A DNA stretch of 64,000 nt from Paenibacillus sp. XY044 (GTDB lineage Bacteria; Bacillota; Bacilli; Paenibacillales; Paenibacillaceae), in NCBI RefSeq assembly GCF_002257645.1, contig NZ_NQMO01000005.1:124001-188000 (forward strand), written 5' to 3'. Below the pieces are notes generated by a model. The model did not search any database and had not been told where the DNA came from. It saw only the letters and a list, made by a program, of their open reading frames with translations. The position numbers and the translations under genes were made by a program. Positions 23,933-31,489 of the stretch are shown piece after piece (the stretch's first letter is position 1; the number at the start of each line of letters is the position of its first letter).

Positions 23933-25462
23933 ATGACCCACCATATCCGTTCCCAAAACGCCCCTGAACCGTACAATGCGCATACGGCCAGCCGGCAGCT
24001 GCAGGGAAAAAGCCGCAAGCGCCGTGTACTGCGCTGGATTCTGGCTGCGGTTTGCTTGCTCATCATTTGGCTCGCAGGGGTCATCGTCTATCAGACACAC
24101 AAGCCGCTTCCTCCCGGCATTTCTTACGAGAGCCCGCTCTATCATGTCGATCAGGTCCGTTTCTATCGCGACTTAACTTACCCTGACAGCCAAGGCCAGG
24201 TCATCAATGAGCCCCAAATTACGAATCGCATGATGCAGATCATCGATGAATCCCGGGAATTTCTTGTCTTCGATCTGTTCCTGTTTAACGATTATAAGCA
24301 TAAAGGCCAGAAGTTCCCGACCGTAAGCAAGGATTTGGCGGACAAGCTGATTGCGCATAAAAAGCGGTATCCCCAAATGCAAATCGTCTTTATCACCGAC
24401 CAAATCAATACGAACTATGGCTCCGCCCCGAACCCCCTGCTCGAAGCCATGAAGGCGGCAGGCATTCAGGTCGTCGTCACCAATGTGGATCCGCTGCGGG
24501 ATTCAAACCCGATCTATTCCGCCGTTTGGCGGACGTTTATCCAGTGGTTCGGCCAGTCGGGCAAAGGATGGATTCCGAACCTGATGGCAAACGATGGGCC
24601 CAAGGTCACCGCAAGGTCGTATTTAAAAATGCTGAACGTCAAGGCCAACCACCGCAAGGTTGTAGTCAGCGAGAAGACCGCTTTGGTCTCTTCCGGCAAC
24701 GTGCATGATGCCAGCGCCTACCACTCCAATATCGCATTTGAGGTGCAAGGCCCGATCATCGGGGATATCCTGAAGAGCGAGCAGGCGGCGGCCCAGCTGT
24801 CCGGGGACTACCGTCTCCCGGTCTATGCCGCTAAGTCCGAGAACGATCAGAAACACACCCTAGGAAACATAGCCATCCGCTACCTAACCGAGGGTAAAAT
24901 CGACAAATATACCCTGCTGGAAATCAACCGGGCGCCGCAAGGGTCCACTCTGTGGATGGGCATGTTCTATCTGGCCGATGAAAAGGTGATGAACGCCCTG
25001 CTGGATGCAGCTGACCGCGGCGTCAACATCCGGCTTCTGTTTGACCCCAATCAGAACGCGTTCGGCCAGGACAAGATCGGCATACCGAACCGGCCGGTGG
25101 CGAAGGAACTGACCGAGCGTTCCGGGGGGCGCATCGCCGTCCGCTGGTACAACACGACCGAGGAGCAGTATCATACGAAGCTGATGTACATTTCCAATCC
25201 TTCCGGGAACTCCGTCATCATGGGCGGCTCGAGCAATCTCACGCCGCGGAACCTGGACAACTACAATCTGGAGAATGACCTCTGGATATCCGTTCCGCGC
25301 GGCGATGCGCTGGATCGGCAGCTGGCCGGCTATTTCGACCGTCTCTGGAACAATACGGACGGGCACTACAGTCTGGACCTGAGTGCGTACCAGGAAAAGT
25401 CCACCTGGTTCAAGGACTTCCTGTTCCGGGTGCAGAAGCTGCTTGGATTTACGACCTTCTGA
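23933..25462 (+). CDS. Phospholipase-D-like membrane-anchored protein with degenerate HKD motifs
   Basis: A 509-residue protein with one membrane helix at about residues 33-53 and a large outside domain. It has the PLD superfamily layout of two half domains. The first HKD-like site is NHRKVVVSE (His240, Lys242, Glu247 in place of Asp); the second is YHTKLMYIS (His414, Lys416, Ser421 in place of Asp), followed by GGSSNLTPRNL. His and Lys of both motifs are kept, so phosphodiester chemistry is possible. The substrate is unknown; candidates are membrane phospholipids. The ATG at 23933 follows GGAGG. Unlike the true cardiolipin synthase nearby (26692), it lacks the Asp in both sites. Confidence 0.83.
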   Translation: MTHHIRSQNAPEPYNAHTASRQLQGKSRKRRVLRWILAAVCLLIIWLAGVIVYQTHKPLPPGISYESPLYHVDQVRFYRDLTYPDSQGQVINEPQITNRMMQIIDESREFLVFDLFLFNDYKHKGQKFPTVSKDLADKLIAHKKRYPQMQIVFITDQINTNYGSAPNPLLEAMKAAGIQVVVTNVDPLRDSNPIYSAVWRTFIQWFGQSGKGWIPNLMANDGPKVTARSYLKMLNVKANHRKVVVSEKTALVSSGNVHDASAYHSNIAFEVQGPIIGDILKSEQAAAQLSGDYRLPVYAAKSENDQKHTLGNIAIRYLTEGKIDKYTLLEINRAPQGSTLWMGMFYLADEKVMNALLDAADRGVNIRLLFDPNQNAFGQDKIGIPNRPVAKELTERSGGRIAVRWYNTTEEQYHTKLMYISNPSGNSVIMGGSSNLTPRNLDNYNLENDLWISVPRGDALDRQLAGYFDRLWNNTDGHYSLDLSAYQEKSTWFKDFLFRVQKLLGFTTF

Positions 25463-25582
25463 GTCGTAACGAAGCTGCCGTGATTTCCCGGCGTTTCCAG
25501 GGCCCCCGCATAGACCGTGTCAGCTCAACTTTTTATTCCTGATGGTCTCTGATCCATCCGTAGTCCGTACTCTCATATGACG

Positions 25583-25618
25583 CAAAAAAGGCGCTTTCTG
25601 TTTATGCAGAAGCGCCTT
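25583..25618 (-). terminator. Intrinsic terminator after the siderophore ATPase gene
   Basis: Minus strand AAGGCGCTTCTG, short loop, CAGAAAGCGCCTT then TTTTT. It may also slow transcription from the plus-strand PLD-like gene, though the T-run on that side is poor. Confidence 0.85.
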
Positions 25619-25682
25619 CGTTTATACATTTATCTTGTTATCTTACCGTTTAAGTGAATCCCCGGCTTACGGATCCGTATTT

Positions 25683-26510
25683 CTATGCTTCGCAAACCGC
25701 CGACAGCTTGCACCGGTCCCCGCATAAGCGTCCTTTGCCATGCGGTACGCACATCGGCGTTCCGAAGATCGGATCCTCCGCAATCATGCAATCCATGCAG
25801 AACACTTCCTTGACCATCTTCGGCGTCAGCACGTCTTCCGGTGCGCCGGCACAATAGACGCCCTGGTTCTTCACGGCTATCATATGGTCGGCGTAACGGC
25901 AGGCCAGGTTCAGGTCATGAAGCACCATCACGATCGTCCGTCCCTGATCACGGTTCAACTCATACAGCAGATCCAGCACCTCGATCTGATGGCTCAAATC
26001 CAGGTATGTCGTCGGCTCGTCAAGCAGAATCAGGTCGGTATTCTGCGCCAAGGTCATGGCGATCCAGGCCCGCTGCCGCTGTCCGCCGGACAAGGAATCG
26101 ACCGCGCGGTCGGCCAGATCGGTAAGGCCCGTCATTTCCAGCGCCTCGTTCACCAGACGCTCATCCTCCGCACTCCACTGCTTCAGCCACGATTGGTGCG
26201 GATAACGCCCCTGCTTCACCAGCTGAAGGATGGTCAGGCCTTCAGGAGCCGTCGGCCCCTGCGGCAGAATAGCCATATTCCGGGCAACTTCCTTCGTCGA
26301 CGTCCGATGGATTTCCTTGCCGTCGAGCAGAACCGACCCGCTCTTCGGGCGCAAGAGACGCGCCATGGAGCGAAGCAGCGTGGATTTGCCGCAGCCATTG
26401 CTGCCAATCAGAACCGTAACTTTGCCTTCGGGAATGTCCAAATGCAAGTCTTTAATAATATCGGTATCCCCGTACCCCAGCGTCAGTGCTTCCGTTTGCA
26501 ATAGCGTCAT
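25683..26510 (-). CDS. Iron-siderophore ABC transporter ATPase (FecE/YusV-like)
   Basis: A 275-residue ATPase that would power a ferric-siderophore permease encoded elsewhere, as B. subtilis YusV does for several uptake systems. Motifs are Walker A GSNGCGKST (residues 36-44), Q-loop ILPQGP, signature LSGGQRQRAW, Walker B LILLDEPTTYLD and H-loop VLHDLN. The last 40 residues carry six cysteines (FCMDCM, PMCVPH, RLCGDRC, AVCEA), an extension that I do not see in the core family and which might bind metal. A good Fur box lies 73 bases upstream (26583-26601). No permease or binding-protein gene is adjacent. Confidence 0.93.
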   Translation of the reverse strand: MTLLQTEALTLGYGDTDIIKDLHLDIPEGKVTVLIGSNGCGKSTLLRSMARLLRPKSGSVLLDGKEIHRTSTKEVARNMAILPQGPTAPEGLTILQLVKQGRYPHQSWLKQWSAEDERLVNEALEMTGLTDLADRAVDSLSGGQRQRAWIAMTLAQNTDLILLDEPTTYLDLSHQIEVLDLLYELNRDQGRTIVMVLHDLNLACRYADHMIAVKNQGVYCAGAPEDVLTPKMVKEVFCMDCMIAEDPIFGTPMCVPHGKGRLCGDRCKLSAVCEA

Positions 26511-26582
26511 CTTTCCCGTAACCCCCCGATTCTGTCCATCCTATGATTTATGATTTAAAACCGTCTAATAACGTCCGTCCAC

Positions 26583-26601
26583 AATAATGAGAATCATTAT
26601 C
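26583..26601 (-). promoter_or_regulatory. Fur box
   Basis: AATAATGAGAATCATTATC matches the classical 19-base Fur box GATAATGATAATCATTATC at 17 of 19 positions. It stands upstream of the siderophore ATPase, implying iron repression. Confidence 0.88.
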
Positions 26602-26691
26602 ACCAATATAATGGGCGGGCGCTGGAATGTCAACCATTCACAGCCCTGCCCACAGTTACTTTACTACCCGCTTCATACCGCCGCAAAGCCG

Positions 26692-28197
26692 CTACAGCAA
26701 AGGGGATAACAGCCTCGCCAGGGATTCCAAAAAGCGCTCCGGTATTTTTTTCTTATTAAATTTATCGGGAATGATCTGCTTCGTATACACCAAATCCCGT
26801 TCGAAGTCCGACACGATCCGCTGCACGCTCTCGGTCTGTACCAGCAGCGCGTTCACTTCAAAATTCAAATGGAAGCTGCGCATGTCCATATTCGCGGTCC
26901 CGATCGTCGCCACCTCGCCGTCAATGATCAGCAGCTTGGAGTGCAGGAACCCTTTTTCATATTCGAAAATTTTGACGCCCACATCGAGCAGCGACGGGAA
27001 ATACGAATGAGAGGCCAGGAACGGCAGCCATTTATCCGGCTTGGACGGAAAAAGGATGCGCACGTCCAGCCCCGACATCGCAGCCACGCGCAGGGACGTC
27101 AGAATATCGTCGTCCGGTATAAAATAAGGCGTTGCCAGCCAGACCGATTTCTGCGCCGAGGTGATCATCGAGAAAAAAATGTTTTTGAGCGTACGCCGGT
27201 CGTTGTCCGGTCCGCTCGGGATAATCTGCACGGCGCCGCCGCTGCTCTCCGCCAGCTCGGGAGACAGATATTCGGCGTCCAGCACCTTTTCCCCGGTCAT
27301 ATAGAGCCAGTCCTGCAGGAAAATAATTTGCAGCGTCCGAACCGCCTCGCCCCTGACGCGCATATGCGTATCTCTCCAGAAGCCGTACGCCGCATTGCGG
27401 CTCAGGTATTCGTCCCCGACGTTCAATCCGCCGATAAAGCCGACTTTGCCGTCAATCACGACGATTTTACGATGGTTGCGAAAATTGACCCGGGAGAGAA
27501 AGAATGCCTTGGAGCTTCCGTATGCGACGACCTGAACCCCGGCTTCCTCCATGGACCGCAGGAACGATTTGGGCAGCTGCATGCTTCCCCAGGCGTCATA
27601 CATAAAACGGACCTGCACGCCGGCTTTGGCCTTTTCGATCAAAATCTGCTGAATCCGTGTCCCGATATGGTCGGCGCGATAGATGTAATATTCCATATGG
27701 ATGTGATGCCTGGCCTTCTCGAGCTCCTTCAGCAGGGTGGAGAAGGTTTCCTGCCCGTTGGTCAGCACTTTGGTATCGCTAGAGAAAGAAATCGGAGTCC
27801 GCGCCAGCCGCTGCGAGAGATGCAGCAGCTGCTGCTGCATGGGGTTAAAGGAAGAGAGATCCGGATGAAACCGCACCCCCTTCTCTTCCAGCCGGTCATA
27901 CGTTCTGAGGTCCTGCTCAGCTTTTTTATCGAATTTGCGCCGTTTGAAGTAGTTTTGCCCGAAGAGCAAATAGAAGAACAGACCCACCACCGGCATCAGG
28001 GCGAGCAATAAAATCCAGGCCATCGTCGAAGACGGATTGCGGTTCTCCATAAAAATCATGAACCCGAGCGACACGACGGTGAGCGTTGAAAATATACTGA
28101 CAATGGTTCCCGCGGTTTTGCCGAACACGCCGAACCCAAAATAGTAAAATGCAAATAATATGGCGGCAATGATAACAATTTGTATTCCCCGTCTCAT
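26692..28197 (-). CDS. cls: Cardiolipin synthase
   Basis: Makes cardiolipin from two phosphatidylglycerols at the membrane. At 501 residues it has the usual length, with two N-terminal membrane helices (about 5-24 and 36-76). Both HKD sites are complete: FRNHRKIVVIDGKVGFIGGLNVGDEY near residue 237 and FLHSKLLIIDGEVATIGTANMDMRS near 415 (read in parts). The ATG at 28197 follows GAGAGG. It is a single gene, divergent from the TetR-SMR operon. It may be the main cardiolipin synthase, with the degenerate PLD-like protein at 23933 as a relative. Confidence 0.95.
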   Translation of the reverse strand: MRRGIQIVIIAAILFAFYYFGFGVFGKTAGTIVSIFSTLTVVSLGFMIFMENRNPSSTMAWILLLALMPVVGLFFYLLFGQNYFKRRKFDKKAEQDLRTYDRLEEKGVRFHPDLSSFNPMQQQLLHLSQRLARTPISFSSDTKVLTNGQETFSTLLKELEKARHHIHMEYYIYRADHIGTRIQQILIEKAKAGVQVRFMYDAWGSMQLPKSFLRSMEEAGVQVVAYGSSKAFFLSRVNFRNHRKIVVIDGKVGFIGGLNVGDEYLSRNAAYGFWRDTHMRVRGEAVRTLQIIFLQDWLYMTGEKVLDAEYLSPELAESSGGAVQIIPSGPDNDRRTLKNIFFSMITSAQKSVWLATPYFIPDDDILTSLRVAAMSGLDVRILFPSKPDKWLPFLASHSYFPSLLDVGVKIFEYEKGFLHSKLLIIDGEVATIGTANMDMRSFHLNFEVNALLVQTESVQRIVSDFERDLVYTKQIIPDKFNKKKIPERFLESLARLLSPLL

Positions 28198-28364
28198 ATG
28201 TTACCTCTCTTAAGTATCATTAAAAACATGCATATCCATGGTCATCGTCCAAACCCATAAGGTATATTTTACATGAACAAGTTCAAACTTCCTACGAATT
28301 TTTATCGAATGGACAAGCTGGCCTGAAAATTCCATGCATGCTGATGTTAGGATACCCATCTTTC

Positions 28365-28393
28365 TTGACAATGGCTGCATCCTGTGAAAAAAT
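28365..28393 (+). promoter_or_regulatory. Promoter of the TetR-SMR operon
   Basis: TTGACA (28365-28370), a perfect -35, and AAAAAT (28388-28393) with 17 bases between. The -10 is weak, and the start point would fall within the palindromic operator at 28397-28414. Confidence 0.5.
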
Positions 28394-28396
28394 AAC

Positions 28397-28414
28397 ACCT
28401 AACGACCGTTAGGT
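28397..28414. promoter_or_regulatory. Palindromic operator for the TetR regulator
   Basis: ACCTAACG-AC-CGTTAGGT is a perfect inverted repeat with 8-base arms, 20 bases before the TetR start. A partial copy, CCTAACG, recurs at about 29030 before the first SMR gene. The form and position are typical of TetR autoregulation. Confidence 0.75.
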
Positions 28415-28434
28415 AGCCAATAGGAGTCGATGAT

Positions 28435-29016
28435 ATGAACGCCAAACGCACACTGCTCAAAACTGCATTATCGCATTTTGCCAAGGATGGATATGAAGGA
28501 GCGTCCCTGCAAAAAATAGCCGAGGAAGTCGGCATCAAAAAGCCGTCCATCTACGCGCATTTTAAAGGGAAAGATGAGCTTTTCCTGCAGACGTTGAAGG
28601 GCGCCCTCGACGAGGAGGGGACCCGGATTATCCGCCGTTATATCAGCCTGAAGGACCAGCCGCTCGAGCAGCGGCTTAAAGGACTGCTGGAGTATCTCCA
28701 GGAGGAGTACACCCGGAGCAGCAAAACCAAGTTTGTTCTGCGCATGTCCTACTTTCCGCCATCCTCGCTGCATGATCAGGTGATGGAGCTGGTCTTTCCG
28801 TTTCTGGATTCGATGGAAAAGCGGATGATCCGCGTTATGCGCCACCACGCTTCCACCGGCCAGCTGCCGGTTAGAGATCCGGACGGGGCCGCTGTGGCTT
28901 ACATGACGCTGATCGACGGCGTATTGATCGAAATGGTGTGCGGCGGGCTGGAGGGGTCGCAGCGCAGGCTGGCGGCCGCATGGCCCGTATACTGGGCGGG
29001 CATTCATCATATTTGA
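28435..29016 (+). CDS. TetR-family repressor of the SMR pair
   Basis: A 193-residue TetR regulator. The helix-turn-helix lies at residues 8-50 (HFAKDGYEGASLQKIAEEVGI, KPSIYAHFKGKDELF, read in two parts) and a variable ligand domain follows. The ATG at 28435 has AGGAG upstream, and a perfect palindrome overlaps the promoter. It is followed 39 bases later by two SMR genes, the same order as B. subtilis yvdT-yvdS-yvdR. So it probably represses this operon until a cationic or guanidinium-type ligand binds. The ligand is not known. Confidence 0.93.
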   Translation: MNAKRTLLKTALSHFAKDGYEGASLQKIAEEVGIKKPSIYAHFKGKDELFLQTLKGALDEEGTRIIRRYISLKDQPLEQRLKGLLEYLQEEYTRSSKTKFVLRMSYFPPSSLHDQVMELVFPFLDSMEKRMIRVMRHHASTGQLPVRDPDGAAVAYMTLIDGVLIEMVCGGLEGSQRRLAAAWPVYWAGIHHI

Positions 29017-29055
29017 CGCAAGTGGCATCCTAACGGACATCAAAGGAGGATAATC

Positions 29056-29403
29056 ATGAATCGCCACTGGCTTTTTGTTATTATCGGGGGCGTTGTGGAA
29101 GTGCTGTGGGTGTCCGGCCTGAAGCACTCGAACAATGCGCTCGAATGGATTCTTACCGTCATCGCCATCATCGCGAGCTTCGTTCTCATTATTGACGCTT
29201 CGAACCATCTGCCGGTCGGAACGGTGTACGCGGTGTTTACCGGCCTGGGAACGGCCGGCACCGTCGTCGCCGAGATGCTGTTCTTCGGCGAACCGTTCCG
29301 CTGGCCCAAGATACTGCTCATTCTCGTTCTTCTCGCCGGAGTGATCGGCCTTAAGCTGGTCACCGACAAAGACGGCAAGGAACAAAAGGGGGCGAATCAC
29401 TGA
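29056..29403 (+). CDS. Small multidrug resistance (SMR) subunit, first
   Basis: A 115-residue protein with four membrane helices, the SMR length. The essential membrane glutamate is at position 15 (GGVVEVLWVSGLKHSN), with the Gdx/SugE-like GTVYAVFTGLGTAGTV motif in helix 3. SMR pairs often work as antiparallel heterodimers that export cations such as quaternary ammonium or guanidinium. The ATG at 29056 follows AAAGGAGG; the stop and next start overlap as TGATG. No guanidine riboswitch was found in the leader. Confidence 0.93.
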   Translation: MNRHWLFVIIGGVVEVLWVSGLKHSNNALEWILTVIAIIASFVLIIDASNHLPVGTVYAVFTGLGTAGTVVAEMLFFGEPFRWPKILLILVLLAGVIGLKLVTDKDGKEQKGANH

Positions 29404-29717
29404 TGGCTTGGATTGCAATCGTCATCGCCGGTCTGTGCGAAATGTTCGGGGTCATCGGGATCAAGGGCGTCACGCAAAAGAAAGGAATGCCGGCATATGT
29501 CATGCTGATCCTGTCCTTTGCGCTCAGCTTTTCCCTGCTGTCCTACGCCATGAACTCGATTCCGATGGGAACGGCGTATGCGGTATGGACCGGCATCGGC
29601 ACGGTCGGCAGTACCCTGGCCGGCATGTTTCTGTTCGGCGAGCCCAAGGAATGGCGGCGAATTCTGTTTATTGCCATGATTTTGGCCTCAGCGGTAGGTT
29701 TGAAGCTGATCTCATAA
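29403..29717 (+). CDS. Small multidrug resistance (SMR) subunit, second
   Basis: A 104-residue, four-helix SMR protein and partner of the preceding one. The functional glutamate is at position 13 (AGLCEMFGVIGIKG), with GTAYAVWTGIGTVGSTLAG in helix 3. The Gly-Thr-Ala-Tyr-Ala-Val-Trp-Thr-Gly-Ile-Gly segment is typical of SugE/Gdx-type members. It overlaps the first SMR gene by one base (TGATG). Export of guanidinium or toxic cations is inferred from the family. Confidence 0.93.
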   Translation: MAWIAIVIAGLCEMFGVIGIKGVTQKKGMPAYVMLILSFALSFSLLSYAMNSIPMGTAYAVWTGIGTVGSTLAGMFLFGEPKEWRRILFIAMILASAVGLKLIS

Positions 29718-29803
29718 TTTTTTTTGTTTTTTATGAAATGGTGTCACAAATTCCGTCCCAGATCGGTCTTCTTAGTGAATGAACCTAAAGGAGGCTGTTA
29801 TCG

Positions 29804-30250
29804 ATGAAAATCAGATTCAATTACCGGGACGCCAATATGCCGGCTTTTAAAGCGATGCTCGCCTTTGAGCAGTTTGCCCACGGCAGTTCGATCGACAAAG
29901 TGCTCTATGAGCTGATCAAAATCCGGGTGTCGCAAATCAACGGATGCGCGTTCTGTCTGGATATGCACAGCAAGGACCTGCTCAAGCTGGGAGATTACCA
30001 GGAGCAGCTGACGCTGGTCTGCGTATGGCGGGAAGCTCCCGTATTCACCGAGCAGCAGCGCGCTGCGCTGGAGCTTGCGGAATACGTGACGAAAATTTCC
30101 GAGGCAGGCGTTCCGGATGAGGTGTTCGGCAGGGTCAGAGAACATTTTGACGAGAAAGAAATCGTAGACCTGCTGATGGCGATCAACGCCATTAACTGCT
30201 GGAACCGTTTGGCCATTTCGACCGGCATGTTTCCGGGCTGCATGGGTTAA
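29804..30250 (+). CDS. AhpD-like carboxymuconolactone decarboxylase family protein
   Basis: A 148-residue, all-helical AhpD-fold protein. The redox motif NGCAFCLDMHSKD (Cys-x2-Cys, with Glu and His nearby in the form E-x10-C-x2-C-x3-H) is complete, suggesting a peroxidase or disulfide-reductase role. The ATG at 29804 follows AAAGGAGG. It stands alone between the SMR pair and a terminator at 30270. The physiological substrate is unknown. Confidence 0.93.
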   Translation: MKIRFNYRDANMPAFKAMLAFEQFAHGSSIDKVLYELIKIRVSQINGCAFCLDMHSKDLLKLGDYQEQLTLVCVWREAPVFTEQQRAALELAEYVTKISEAGVPDEVFGRVREHFDEKEIVDLLMAINAINCWNRLAISTGMFPGCMG

Positions 30251-30269
30251 AATCATGATTGCTGGATCA

Positions 30270-30295
30270 GGGAGCCGATCAACGGCTCCCTTTTT
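30270..30295 (+). terminator. Terminator after the AhpD-like gene
   Basis: GGGAGCC, GATCAAC loop, GGCTCCC, then TTTTT. Confidence 0.9.
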
Positions 30296-30373
30296 GCTGT
30301 GGGGGATTATTCCATGGCCATCGAAACCGTCACAATTTTGCCATATTCATTCCCTATAAATGTGAAGCCGAAC

Positions 30374-30417
30374 AGGCACCCTCCTGCGTATTACAACCAG
30401 GAAGGTGCCTTTTTTTG
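30374..30417 (+). terminator. Second hairpin terminator before the TetR-RND operon
   Basis: AGGCACCCTCCTG pairs with CAGGAAGGTGCCT around a ten-base loop, followed by TTTTTTT. No gene lies between this and the terminator at 30270, so it may be a backup terminator. Confidence 0.85.
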
Positions 30418-30435
30418 TAAAGAGTGCCCGGCTGT

Positions 30436-30464
30436 TTGAAACGGCCTTCGCTTTGTAATATAAT
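30436..30464 (+). promoter_or_regulatory. Sigma-A promoter of the TetR-RND operon
   Basis: TTGAAA (30436-30441) and TATAAT (30459-30464), 17 bases apart. Just downstream, TGAC-TAAGAG-GTCA (30470-30483) and GTTCT...AGAAC flanking it form a dyad, a likely autoregulatory operator for the TetR protein. Confidence 0.75.
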
Positions 30465-30516
30465 CGTTCTGACTAAGAGGTCAATTTGAGAACCGATGTG
30501 TCAGAAAGGAGTGAAG

Positions 30517-31446
30517 GTGAATTTGTCTGAGAAATTGGCGGACAAGAAAAAACAGATTCTGAAGACCGCCCTGCAGCTGTTTTCCACAAAGGGGATTTCG
30601 GCCACCTCCATGCAGGAAATCGCGGAATACTGCGGCATGTCCAAAGGCAGCTTGTATCTGCACTTCAAATCCAAGGAGGATCTGGAGAGCAGCATCTACC
30701 TGTACTGTGAGGGCCTGATCCGGGACAGCGTCATGCAGGTGGAACAGGAACACCTTCTGACTCCCAAAGAACAGCTGCGGAAACAGCTGGAAGTCGTGCT
30801 GAATCTGCTCGTGGAGCTCCGCGAGTTTCTGGTGGCGCAGATTCAGGATCATCATGCTTCGGGAAAAAAGCTTCCGTCCCACAAGCATTTACGCGAAAAG
30901 CAAATCATCGGCATCCACTGGTTTAAAAACAAGCTGGAGCAAATTTACGGGGATGACGTGTATCCCTACACTTTGGACCTTACCATGTTTGTGGTGGGCC
31001 TTCTCGACGGATATATCCGGACGCTGTTTATTCCGGGTCTGCCGCTGAATATCCGGCGGGTTGCCGACCATATCGTCTATTTGCTGGACGAAGTCGTCGG
31101 CGGCATGGTCCGGTCGCAGCGGGATCCGCTCATTTCCCCCGAAATATGGACCGAGTGGACGGAGAAGCTGAAGGACCGATCCGGTGGAAACCTGCGGCAT
31201 CCGCTGATCATTACCAAGCAGATGCGGGACCTATTGAAGGACAAGCTGCCGGAAGGTCCGGCGCGGGACCTGGCTCAGGAATCGATCGACATCATCGATA
31301 AGGAGTTCCGGGACATCGAACCGCGCAAGGCCATCCTGGCCGGCATGATCGCCAACCTGGAAAGCGTGCCCGAGCTTGGCTCCTTGAGCCGCGAACTGAA
31401 AGAAATCTGCAAGCTGTACGTGTTTTCAAGAACCGATTGTACCTGA
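30517..31446 (+). CDS. TetR-family regulator of the RND pump
   Basis: A TetR regulator, about 309 residues, much longer than the usual 190-210. The N-terminal helix-turn-helix is standard (ALQLFSTKGISATSMQEIAE, CGMSKGSLYLHFKSKEDL). The rest is a longer all-helical region with no domain that I recognise after about residue 190. I chose GTG 30517 with AAAGGAG five bases upstream; an earlier ATG at 30496 overlaps that ribosome site, and TTG 30523 is also possible. It lies 43 bases before the RND gene, so the pump is its probable target. Confidence 0.92.
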   Translation: MNLSEKLADKKKQILKTALQLFSTKGISATSMQEIAEYCGMSKGSLYLHFKSKEDLESSIYLYCEGLIRDSVMQVEQEHLLTPKEQLRKQLEVVLNLLVELREFLVAQIQDHHASGKKLPSHKHLREKQIIGIHWFKNKLEQIYGDDVYPYTLDLTMFVVGLLDGYIRTLFIPGLPLNIRRVADHIVYLLDEVVGGMVRSQRDPLISPEIWTEWTEKLKDRSGGNLRHPLIITKQMRDLLKDKLPEGPARDLAQESIDIIDKEFRDIEPRKAILAGMIANLESVPELGSLSRELKEICKLYVFSRTDCT

Positions 31447-31489
31447 ACGTGAGCAAGAGATATAACGGAGAGGAGCAGAAACCTGCGAA

